64,000 bases of DNA from an uncultured Prochlorococcus sp. GTDB lineage: Bacteria > Cyanobacteriota > Cyanobacteriia > PCC-6307 > Cyanobiaceae. The position numbers and the translations under genes were made by a program. Shown one piece after another: positions 57,169 to 64,000 of the stretch. The notes beneath the pieces were generated by a model, which saw nothing but the letters and a program-made list of their open reading frames with translations, made no database searches and had not been told where the DNA came from. The stretch covers positions 1-64,000 of the forward strand of contig CACENO010000002.1 of NCBI GenBank assembly GCA_902560875.1, given 5' to 3'. How positions within the stretch are numbered: the first letter of the stretch is position 1; every line of letters begins with the position of its first letter.

Positions 57169-57975
57169 ATGACTTCTCAACCTCGGCGTTTCGATTATCT
57201 GAGCTGGCCAAAAGCTGAAGCAGCAGCCAAAAAGCATGGCTCAACCTTGGTTTGGCCTTTTGGGGCTTGTGAGCAACATGGCCCTCATTTGCCTTTGGCT
57301 ACGGATAATCTTTTTGCCGAAACTATTTTAAAGAAAGTTTTGGATCGATTACCTAATGAATTTCCAATATGGAGCCTTCCTTCTCAGCCAATAGGCTTTT
57401 CTCCAGAGCATGTTTCGTTCCCGGGGACGATATCTGTTTCGTCAAATTTGTTGTTGGATTTAGTTTTAGAAGTTGGCCAACAAGCCTCATCATTTGGTTT
57501 CAGAAGATTGTTGCTTTTTAACGCTCATGGAGGACAAATTGGTTTATTACAGGCTGCAGCAAGGCAATTAAGGCTGAAATCTCCAACAATGGCTGTTTTG
57601 CCGTGTTTTTTATGGAGTGGAATTTCGCAATTAGAAGAATTGATCCCTGTGAAAGAGAGAGCAGAAGGCCTTCATGCAGGTCTTGCTGAAACAAGCTTAA
57701 TGATGTCTCTTGAGCCAGACTTAGTTGGTTCACTTAGGCCTTTAGATGGAGAGCACTTTTCAAAAGAATCTGTGGCCTCTCCACCAGAGGGATGGAGCTT
57801 GGAAGGTGCTGCTCCTTGGGCATGGCTTACAAAAGACTTAAGTGTTTCTGGAGTGATTGGAGACAGTAGATCCTCAAATCAATCTTTAGGAAATCACCTT
57901 CAAGAGCTTCTAATTGACCACTGGGCAAGACTTTTGACGAATTTGATGGAGAGCGAATGGCCACCAGTGACTTAG
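57169..57975 (+). CDS. Creatininase-family amidohydrolase
   Basis: The protein has 268 residues. Metal-site motifs: FGACEQHGPHLPLATDN (E, H, D ligands), NAHGGQIG, and HAGLAETSLMM (Glu ligand). Family members act on cyclic amides or related substrates (creatinine, F420 precursor, and others); nothing here picks one out. Its transcript starts in the divergent spacer shared with the S1-like gene. Confidence 0.88.
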   Translation: MTSQPRRFDYLSWPKAEAAAKKHGSTLVWPFGACEQHGPHLPLATDNLFAETILKKVLDRLPNEFPIWSLPSQPIGFSPEHVSFPGTISVSSNLLLDLVLEVGQQASSFGFRRLLLFNAHGGQIGLLQAAARQLRLKSPTMAVLPCFLWSGISQLEELIPVKERAEGLHAGLAETSLMMSLEPDLVGSLRPLDGEHFSKESVASPPEGWSLEGAAPWAWLTKDLSVSGVIGDSRSSNQSLGNHLQELLIDHWARLLTNLMESEWPPVT

Positions 57976-58074
57976 TTAGAAATATGAGAGCACGCTAAGG
58001 ACTAACAACAAAAATACTAAATTTTCAATTTGGTGGTTAAAGTCACCCCTAATATTCAAATTTTTTAGAGATCT

Positions 58075-58803
58075 ATGCCGACTATCGAATCACCTGACGT
58101 GGCAGTGCTCGATCGTCCGGATGGATCTTTAGGTGAACTTCCTGATTTCACCACGGATACATACAAGGATGCGTATAGCCGTATTAACGCAATTGTTATT
58201 CAAGGCGAACAAGAGGCCTATGACAATTATGTGGCTATTGGAACTTTGATTCCTGAACAAGCAGACGAGCTTCTCAAGCTAGGACGAATGGAACTTAAGC
58301 ATATGAGAGGTTTTACTGCCTGTGGTAAAAATCTTGGTGTAACAGCTGATATGACTTTTGCAAAGGAGTTTTTCTCTAGGTTGCATGGCAATTTTCAAGA
58401 AGCTCTTTCAGAAGGTCATATAACTACTTGCCTTTTTATTCAGGCAATTTTGATTGAAGCCTTTGCTATTTCTGCCTATCACGTGTACATCCGTGTAGCA
58501 GACCCCTTCGCCAAGAAAATAACTGAAGGTGTAGTTAAAGATGAATACCTCCACTTGAACTATGGTCAGCAATGGCTAAAGTCGAATTTAAAGAACTGTA
58601 AAGAAGAACTAATTCAAGCTAATAAGGCTAATCTTCCTCTTATTCGTTCAATGCTCGAGCAAGTATCTGAGGATGCAGCCGTTCTTTATATGGATAAAGA
58701 AGAATTAATGGAAGAATTCATGATTGCTTTCCAAGATTCTCTTACTGAAATTGGATTAGATAATCGTGAAATCGCTAGAATGGCACTTGCAGCCATTGCC
58801 TGA
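58075..58803 (+). CDS. ado: Aldehyde-deformylating oxygenase
   Basis: Turns fatty aldehydes made by AAR into alkanes plus formate. 242 residues, ferritin-like di-iron fold. Metal ligands show in QGEQEAYDNY (Glu), RMELKHMRGF (Glu, His), IEAFAISAYHVY (Glu) and VKDEYLHLNYG (Glu, His). It comes 148 bp before aar, the standard cyanobacterial pair for heptadecane/pentadecane. An inverted repeat follows its stop. Confidence 0.97.
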   Translation: MPTIESPDVAVLDRPDGSLGELPDFTTDTYKDAYSRINAIVIQGEQEAYDNYVAIGTLIPEQADELLKLGRMELKHMRGFTACGKNLGVTADMTFAKEFFSRLHGNFQEALSEGHITTCLFIQAILIEAFAISAYHVYIRVADPFAKKITEGVVKDEYLHLNYGQQWLKSNLKNCKEELIQANKANLPLIRSMLEQVSEDAAVLYMDKEELMEEFMIAFQDSLTEIGLDNREIARMALAAIA

Positions 58804-58838
58804 AGCAATTTCTATTCAAAATTCAACATCTCATGATT

Positions 58839-58920
58839 GGTTTCTACTGATTAACTAGATTTTTAGAAACCACTTTCAGGGATCACGATGAGCTAGCCTC
58901 CGATGCCACGGATAAGGCAT
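58839..58920 (+). promoter_or_regulatory. Two hairpins between ado and aar
   Basis: GGTTTCTA (58839-58846) and TAGAAACC (58864-58871) form an eight-pair stem with a 17-base loop. ATGCC (58903-58907) and GGCAT (58916-58920) form a second, followed by TTATTT. Neither has a strong T-run. They could partially terminate the ado transcript or mark a separate aar promoter region. Confidence 0.4.
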
Positions 58921-58950
58921 TTATTTCCGATTATTCGTTCTTAGTTAGCA

Positions 58951-59991
58951 ATGTTTGGATTAATCGGACACTCGACGAGCTTTAAGGAAGCCAGGCTAAA
59001 GGCTATGGAGCTTGGATACGAGCACATTGCCGAAGGTGATTTAGATGTATGGTGCAGCGCTCCTCCTCAGTTGGTGGAGCATGTAAAGGTAGTAAGTCGT
59101 ACTGGCAAGGTTATTGAAGGGGCATATATCGATTCATGCTTTGTTCCTGAAATGCTCGGTCGCTTTAAAACTGCAAGAAGAAAGGTGCTAAATGCTATGG
59201 AATTAGCTCAAAAAAAAGGAATTAATATCACTGCCTTAGGAGGCTTCACCTCAATAATTTTTGAGAATTTTAATCTTCTACAGCATCAACATGTCAGGAA
59301 TACAACCCTTGAGTGGGACCGGTTTACGACAGGTAATACCCACACAGCGTGGGTTATTTGCAGACAACTTGAAATTAATGCTCCAACATTAGGAATTGAC
59401 TTGAAAAAGGCTCGAGTCGCTGTTGTTGGTGCCTCAGGTGATATTGGTAGTGCAGTCTGTAGATGGTTGTCAGGGAGGACAGGAGTAGCTGAATTGCTTT
59501 TGGTCGCAAGACAGCAGCAACCCCTTATTGATCTTCAGAATGATTTAGGAGGAGGAAGAATACTTAGCCTTGATGAGGCTTTGCCTGAGGCTGATGCAAT
59601 TATCTGGGTAGCCAGTATGCCTAGAACTCTTGAAGTGGATACAACGAAACTTAGGAATCCTTGTCTAATGATCGATGGTGGATACCCCAAAAACCTAAAT
59701 CAAAAGTTTTCTGGAGAAGGAGTGGAAGTTTTAAAGGGTGGAATTGTTGAGTTCTTTGATGACATTGGATGGAACATGATGGAGATTGCAGAAATGGAGA
59801 AACCTCAAAGGCAAATGTTTGCTTGTTTTGCAGAGGCCATGCTGCTCGAATTTGAAAATTGCCATACGAATTTCAGCTGGGGTCGTAATAACATCACTCT
59901 TGAAAAGATGGACTTTATTGGTGAATCTTCTGTTAGGAATGGATTCTCTACACTCAATCTCAATGGCATGTTTCAGGCTGCTGCTGCCTGA
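58951..59991 (+). CDS. aar: Long-chain acyl-ACP reductase
   Basis: Reduces fatty acyl-ACP to aldehyde for ado; 346 residues. NADPH-type loop [18 protein letters not shown] at about 152-169; start [15 protein letters not shown]; the [17 protein letters not shown] segment is typical. It lies 30 bases before accA, so the hydrocarbon pair is tied to fatty acid supply on one strand. Confidence 0.96.
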   Translation: MFGLIGHSTSFKEARLKAMELGYEHIAEGDLDVWCSAPPQLVEHVKVVSRTGKVIEGAYIDSCFVPEMLGRFKTARRKVLNAMELAQKKGINITALGGFTSIIFENFNLLQHQHVRNTTLEWDRFTTGNTHTAWVICRQLEINAPTLGIDLKKARVAVVGASGDIGSAVCRWLSGRTGVAELLLVARQQQPLIDLQNDLGGGRILSLDEALPEADAIIWVASMPRTLEVDTTKLRNPCLMIDGGYPKNLNQKFSGEGVEVLKGGIVEFFDDIGWNMMEIAEMEKPQRQMFACFAEAMLLEFENCHTNFSWGRNNITLEKMDFIGESSVRNGFSTLNLNGMFQAAAA

Positions 59992-60021
59992 AGCATGATT
60001 TAAGTTTTTGCATTTTTCTTT

Positions 60022-61011
60022 ATGGCTCGACGTTATCTTCTGGAATTTGAGAAGCCACTCGTAGAGCTCGAGAAGCAGATAGAACAAATTCGAGAACTGG
60101 CAAGGGATTCAGAAGTTGATGTAAGTCAGCAACTACTTCAATTAGAGACTCTTGCTGCGAGAAGAAGAGAAGAGATTTTTCAAGGCTTAACTCCTGCTCA
60201 AAAGATTCAAGTGGCTCGCCACCCTCAAAGACCAAGCACTTTGGATTACATCCAAATGTTTTGTGATGATTGGGTTGAGTTACATGGGGATCGTAATGGA
60301 AGTGATGACAAGGCCTTAATTGGCGGCATTGGACGTATAGGAAACAGGCCTGTTCTCTTGTTAGGCCAGCAGAAGGGACGAGACACCAAGGAGAATGTTG
60401 CAAGAAACTTTGGCATGGCCACTCCCGGGGGCTATCGCAAAGCATTGAGATTAATGAAGCATGCTGATCGATTTAAATTGCCGATTATTTCTTTTATTGA
60501 TACACCAGGCGCTTATGCAGGTGTCCTGGCAGAGGAACAAGGTCAGGGGGAAGCAATAGCAGTAAACCTTCGAGAAATGTTTAGATTACGTGTCCCAATT
60601 ATTGCGACTGTTATTGGAGAAGGAGGTTCTGGAGGAGCCTTAGGTATTGGTGTGGCAGATAGGTTGTTGATGTTTGAGCATAGTGTTTATACCGTTGCAA
60701 GTCCTGAAGCATGTGCTTCTATTTTGTGGAGGGATGCTGCAAAAGCTCCCGAAGCAGCATCTGCTCTAAAAATAACTGGACCTGATCTCCTGAGTCTTGG
60801 AGTAGTTGATGAGGTCTTAAAAGAACCAGCAGGTGGTAATAATTGGGCCCCTCTCCAAGCAGGGGAGACATTAAAACAAGCCCTAAACAAACATCTTGAT
60901 GAATTATTGAAATTGTCTATTGAGCAACTTAGAGAAGCTCGTTATCGAAAGTTCAGATCTATGGGCAGGGTTTTAGATCAAAGTCCGGCAGAGAAAGGTT
61001 TGAGTAACTAG
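60022..61011 (+). CDS. accA: Acetyl-CoA carboxylase, carboxyltransferase subunit alpha
   Basis: First committed step of fatty acid synthesis, with accD elsewhere. 329 residues. Motifs: [55 protein letters not shown], and [19 protein letters not shown]. Start [13 protein letters not shown] is typical. Its ATG is 30 bases behind the aar stop. Next gene is an SDR. Confidence 0.97.
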   Translation: MARRYLLEFEKPLVELEKQIEQIRELARDSEVDVSQQLLQLETLAARRREEIFQGLTPAQKIQVARHPQRPSTLDYIQMFCDDWVELHGDRNGSDDKALIGGIGRIGNRPVLLLGQQKGRDTKENVARNFGMATPGGYRKALRLMKHADRFKLPIISFIDTPGAYAGVLAEEQGQGEAIAVNLREMFRLRVPIIATVIGEGGSGGALGIGVADRLLMFEHSVYTVASPEACASILWRDAAKAPEAASALKITGPDLLSLGVVDEVLKEPAGGNNWAPLQAGETLKQALNKHLDELLKLSIEQLREARYRKFRSMGRVLDQSPAEKGLSN

Positions 61012-61037
61012 AGTCTTGACTCTTAGCACTTATTGAA

Positions 61038-61745
61038 TTGGGAACAGCTTTAATTACTGGAGCATCAAGGGGTATAGGAAAAGCAACGGCTGAGTTATTT
61101 GCTCATGCTGGTTGGGATCTTTTGCTAGTAGCTCGTTGTGAAAACTCTTTGAAATCATTGTCGGAAGAGCTTTCGAGGACGGGGCGAAGTGTTCTCTACA
61201 AATCCATAGACCTATCTGATTCGGCAGCTATAACAACTGGGCTTTCGGAGTTACTTGATAAAGACTATGTACCATCAGTTTTGATTAATAACGCTGGTGT
61301 TGCATGGACTGGCGACCTTTTGTCAATGCCCCTTCCCCGATGGGAGTGGATGTTACAGATGAATTTAACAAGTGTTTTTCAGATTTGTTCTGCTGTTGTT
61401 CCCCTTATGAGATCTAAAGGAGGATTAGTTATTAATGTCAGTAGTCATGCTTCAAGGAATGCTTTCCCTAAATGGGGCTCTTATTGCACAACAAAGGCTG
61501 CTTTAGCGAGCTTTACGAGATGCCTTGCTGAGGAAGAGCGTAAGAATAGAATTCGCGCGACTACATTAACTTTAGGTTCAGTTAATTCATCACTGTGGGA
61601 TACAGAAACTGTACAAAGTGATTTTGATAGAACTGCCATGCTTTCCGTTAAGCAGGTGGCGTCTGAGATTCTTCATTTGGCGGAACAACCTTCTAACCAG
61701 ATAATAGAAGACCTAACTCTGATGCCATCAGGTGGGGCTTTCTAG
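61038..61745 (+). CDS. Short-chain dehydrogenase/reductase
   Basis: 235 residues from TTG 61038. ALITGASRGIGKATAELFAHAGW (cofactor loop), NNAGVAWTGDLL, SSHASRNAF and YCTTKAALASF (YxxxK) are all clear. The place after accA and the fatty-acid genes fits a beta-ketoacyl-type reductase, but the full FabG signature is not certain, so the substrate stays open. The gene is followed by 254 bp without features, then convergent trpF. Confidence 0.9.
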   Translation: MGTALITGASRGIGKATAELFAHAGWDLLLVARCENSLKSLSEELSRTGRSVLYKSIDLSDSAAITTGLSELLDKDYVPSVLINNAGVAWTGDLLSMPLPRWEWMLQMNLTSVFQICSAVVPLMRSKGGLVINVSSHASRNAFPKWGSYCTTKAALASFTRCLAEEERKNRIRATTLTLGSVNSSLWDTETVQSDFDRTAMLSVKQVASEILHLAEQPSNQIIEDLTLMPSGGAF

Positions 61746-61999
61746 CTGTCTAATACTTTAAGACTTGTTCCTAAAAAAAACTTAGTAAAAATAATATTGA
61801 ATTTAGTTTACAGTTAAGTAAAAAGATTTAATTGGATAACTTGACCTTTTATTTCAAAAGTTAGACATTTATTACTTTCTACTTCTGCTAACTATCAGTA
61901 AATTGATTAGTTTGAGAGTGAAATCTACATTGAGTTCAGCTGCTCATTGTTTTTGGCTTAGATTGTAAATGCCTGTTGAATATAGAATTTAAGAAAATA

Positions 62000-62683
62000 T
62001 TATTTTAAATTGTTTATTCTTCTAACTTCTTCTACAAGTTCTCTGACAAGCTTCAAATCTTTGACTCCTGGTTCTATTTCTAGTCGACTAGAAGCATCTA
62101 GACCAAAAGGATCGACGTGTTTGAAAACCTCTTCAATCCATTCTGCTGAAATGCCTCCAGCTAGCCACCAAGGGAGATTTAATTTGGCCTGACGAATCCA
62201 CTCAAGAGGAAGGCGTTTGCCACTTCCTCCAAGTCCTTTTGAACTCCATGCATCTAAAAGCAATGCATCAACACTTTCTTGGTAAAGATTAGTTTTTTCT
62301 AGATCTTCAGGTTTTTGTATCCTGATAGCTTTCCACCATTGAATATTTGGGTATTTGTTACGCAATTCTTTACAGCGACTTTGAGATTCCTTCCCATGTA
62401 ATTGGACTACCGTTGGCCCTTCCTTTTCTTGGATTCCACGATCAATTTCAGCATCATTTAAATCAGCTATGACCCAAACACGATCAACGTTTGGGCAAGA
62501 ACAATGAATTTGAGCAAAAAGCTCTCTTCTTTTTTGCTCTGTTACAAAACGTGGGGAGCCTTCGACTCCAATAACTCCAATGGCCTCCACGCCAATTTCA
62601 GTAATTGCTTTGGCTTGGTTAATATCTGTTATTCCACAGATCTTTATTGAGGTGGATCTTTGATGTCCCATTTTGAAAGTCAT
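62000..62683 (-). CDS. trpF: Phosphoribosylanthranilate isomerase
   Basis: Third step in tryptophan synthesis, a TIM barrel of 227 residues from 62683 (a Met at residue 5, 62671, is an alternative). Motifs: SIKICGITDINQAK (catalytic Cys in KICG), VVQLHGKESQ, DALLLDAWSSKGLGGSGKRLPLEW (catalytic Asp), and WWLAGGISAEWIEE, GLDASSRLEIEPGVKD. It is divergent from the site-2 protease gene. Confidence 0.95.
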   Translation of the reverse strand: MTFKMGHQRSTSIKICGITDINQAKAITEIGVEAIGVIGVEGSPRFVTEQKRRELFAQIHCSCPNVDRVWVIADLNDAEIDRGIQEKEGPTVVQLHGKESQSRCKELRNKYPNIQWWKAIRIQKPEDLEKTNLYQESVDALLLDAWSSKGLGGSGKRLPLEWIRQAKLNLPWWLAGGISAEWIEEVFKHVDPFGLDASSRLEIEPGVKDLKLVRELVEEVRRINNLK

Positions 62684-62742
62684 TAGAGAGCGTCCTTTTT
62701 AGGATTGGTTGACTATCGACTATTGGTTATTTACCAAGCTAT

Positions 62743-63987
62743 ATGGAGGAAAAGTTGGAAAGCTGGGAATTACTGAGAATTAAAGGGATTCCCTTGCGAA
62801 TTCATCCCAGTTGGTTTGTTATCTTGTTTCTTTTTACTTGGACGGCCCAGGGACAGCTTTCTAATGCTGTGGATTCACCATTATTGAGATGGGGGCTTGG
62901 GTTTATATCATCTCTGCTTTTGTTTGCTTCGGTTCTCCTACATGAACTTGGCCATTCGTTTATGGCTTTACGTGAGGGAGTTAAGGTTCGAAGCATTACC
63001 CTTTTCCTGTTAGGCGGCGTTGCCCGGGTTGAAAGAGAATGTTCAACGGCAATGGGATCACTTCGAGTTGCAATCGCAGGACCTTTAGTTAGTTTTTTCT
63101 TGGCAATAATCTTTTTAAGGTCAGCTCAATCTATTGAAGAAATAAGTCCAATAGTTTCAAAAATTTTTGAACAATTAGGCTCATTAAATCTAGTTTTGGC
63201 AATTTTTAACTTATTACCCGGACTACCTTTGGATGGTGGAGTGATTTTAAAGGCATTAGTTTGGCACATCACAGGTAGTCAAAGAAGAGGATTAAAGGTT
63301 GCTACAGCAACAGGATGTGCATTATCTCTTTTTGCAATTTTCTTTGGCACTGTTATCTGTATTCAAGGTGGTGGTTTAGGAGGACTTTGGCTTGTCATGC
63401 TTGGGTGGTTTGGGTTTGCTGCATCAAGATCGCAAAACCAGATTTTGACTTTGCAGAAAGCTTTGATTGATTTACATGTTTCTCAGTCAATTAGCCGACA
63501 TTTTAGAGTGTTCGAAGAAGATCAACCTCTAAGGAGACTTAGTGAGATACGTTTATCTTCAAGCAATGAAAAGAAGATACCTGAATGGGTTTTAGTGTGT
63601 CGATTAGGTCGCTGGATAGGGTATGTAAATGATGAAGTATTAAAAAATTTACCTGTTCAATATTGGGATAAACATATTTTGAAAGATTACACAAAACCAT
63701 TAAATGAATTGCCTTCTATTGGAGAGAAGGCATCACTTTGGGAAGCTGTTATTGCTTTAGAGAAATCGAGACAAGGCCGACTACTTGTATTTAATCTTGC
63801 TGGCTTACCTTCTGGAACTTTGGATCGAATTGATGTCGGAGAGGCTGTCCTTAAGTATCTAGGAATGAAGATACCTAATGCTTTCTTAGAGGCAGCTCGC
63901 AACCAAAATTCATATCCACTTGGTTTAGGACTTCCTGAAGCTGTAGAAGCAATGATTACATCTGGTTTGATAGATCATCAAACGTAA
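62743..63987 (+). CDS. Site-2 protease (M50) with CBS-like C-terminal part
   Basis: Intramembrane zinc protease of 414 residues. Zinc motif HELGH in VLLHELGHSFMALREGV (about 67-71), and the downstream LLPGLPLDGGVIL (Asp ligand) in another membrane helix. The first 215 residues carry four to five membrane spans. The last 200 residues (HFRVFEEDQPLRR..., GRLLVFNLAGLPSGTLDRIDVGEAV) look like a CBS-pair domain for sensing. The stop is near the window end; the final 13 bases hold nothing. Confidence 0.93.
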   Translation: MEEKLESWELLRIKGIPLRIHPSWFVILFLFTWTAQGQLSNAVDSPLLRWGLGFISSLLLFASVLLHELGHSFMALREGVKVRSITLFLLGGVARVERECSTAMGSLRVAIAGPLVSFFLAIIFLRSAQSIEEISPIVSKIFEQLGSLNLVLAIFNLLPGLPLDGGVILKALVWHITGSQRRGLKVATATGCALSLFAIFFGTVICIQGGGLGGLWLVMLGWFGFAASRSQNQILTLQKALIDLHVSQSISRHFRVFEEDQPLRRLSEIRLSSSNEKKIPEWVLVCRLGRWIGYVNDEVLKNLPVQYWDKHILKDYTKPLNELPSIGEKASLWEAVIALEKSRQGRLLVFNLAGLPSGTLDRIDVGEAVLKYLGMKIPNAFLEAARNQNSYPLGLGLPEAVEAMITSGLIDHQT

Positions 63988-64000
63988 TTGGGGGGAGTAA

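Noticed and set aside
60020..60445. 141-residue ORF antisense to accA
   Set aside because: It lies wholly on the opposite strand of a conserved accA gene; its Cys/His/Pro-rich text is what the complement of accA codons gives.
1..64000. CRISPR array, rRNA operon, insertion sequence, or toxin-antitoxin pair
   Set aside because: No regularly spaced repeats, no rRNA sequence, no transposase, and no small gene pair with such signatures was seen on either strand.

Overview
The window is chromosomal DNA from a marine picocyanobacterium, almost certainly Prochlorococcus. The strain is my inference; a moderately AT-rich low-light lineage of the SS120/MIT9211 kind would fit. Evidence: AT-rich sequence with short spacers; Psb27; the C5 heme route (gltX, hemL); a ferrochelatase with a chlorophyll-binding-type tail; a transaldolase fused to EF hands; the hydrocarbon pair ado-aar; an SsrB-type cyanobacterial SSB; and several small proteins typical of picocyanobacteria. 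Nearly everything looks like core genome. I see no prophage, insertion sequence, CRISPR array or rRNA operon.

Layout. 1-2 kb: minus-strand run rplS, tRNA-Trp, a 62-residue protein, tRNA-Asp, and gltX (cut by the window edge). 2-7.6 kb: map, an SDR, a DRTGG/BioD-like protein paired with a SLOG-fold protein, yajQ and an SPFH protein. 7.7-10.2 kb: hemL and xth, separated by a perfect 20-bp inverted repeat and a small ORF that touches hemL. 10.3-20 kb: larC, a flippase-like membrane protein, an iron-type ABC permease behind a His-rich CobW GTPase, PCD, YjbQ, an M32 peptidase and a first pyrophosphatase. 20-29 kb: hemC, the main sigma factor, a highly structured 400-bp gap, priA, argB, ssb. 28.6-39.8 kb: cobK, cutA, a PfkB kinase, purA, psb27, proS, a second pyrophosphatase with an active-site change, an ArsC/Spx-like protein, lepB, a dihydroorotase-like protein without the metal motif and a tandem phosphatase. 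39.9-45 kb: CPBP protease, an FtsL-like protein coupled to a penicillin-binding protein, transaldolase-EF. 45-53.6 kb: geranylgeranyl-reductase-like enzyme, frr, pyrH, cobO, a tyrosine recombinase, hemH and ilvB. 53.6-64 kb: SNase-like protein, pgeF, Tab2, an S1 protein, creatininase family, the hydrocarbon/fatty-acid block ado-aar-accA-SDR, trpF and a site-2 protease.

How the genes fit together. Tetrapyrrole supply is spread over the window: gltX and hemL lead to hemC and hemH, with cobK and cobO serving cobalamin. Acyl-ACP metabolism is grouped in ado-aar-accA. Cell-wall genes are ftsL-like, ftsI and pgeF. Photosystem II assembly is represented by psb27 and Tab2.

Most worth checking: the two pyrophosphatases, of which the canonical cyanobacterial-type copy has Ala where the general base Asp should be; a 9-C tract at the priA start that separates two reading frames; the hairpin-rich rpoD-priA gap as a candidate RNA; the inverted repeat and coupled ORF before hemL; and several enzyme-like proteins that lack catalytic residues. 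I found no clear multi-gene system that I could call new.
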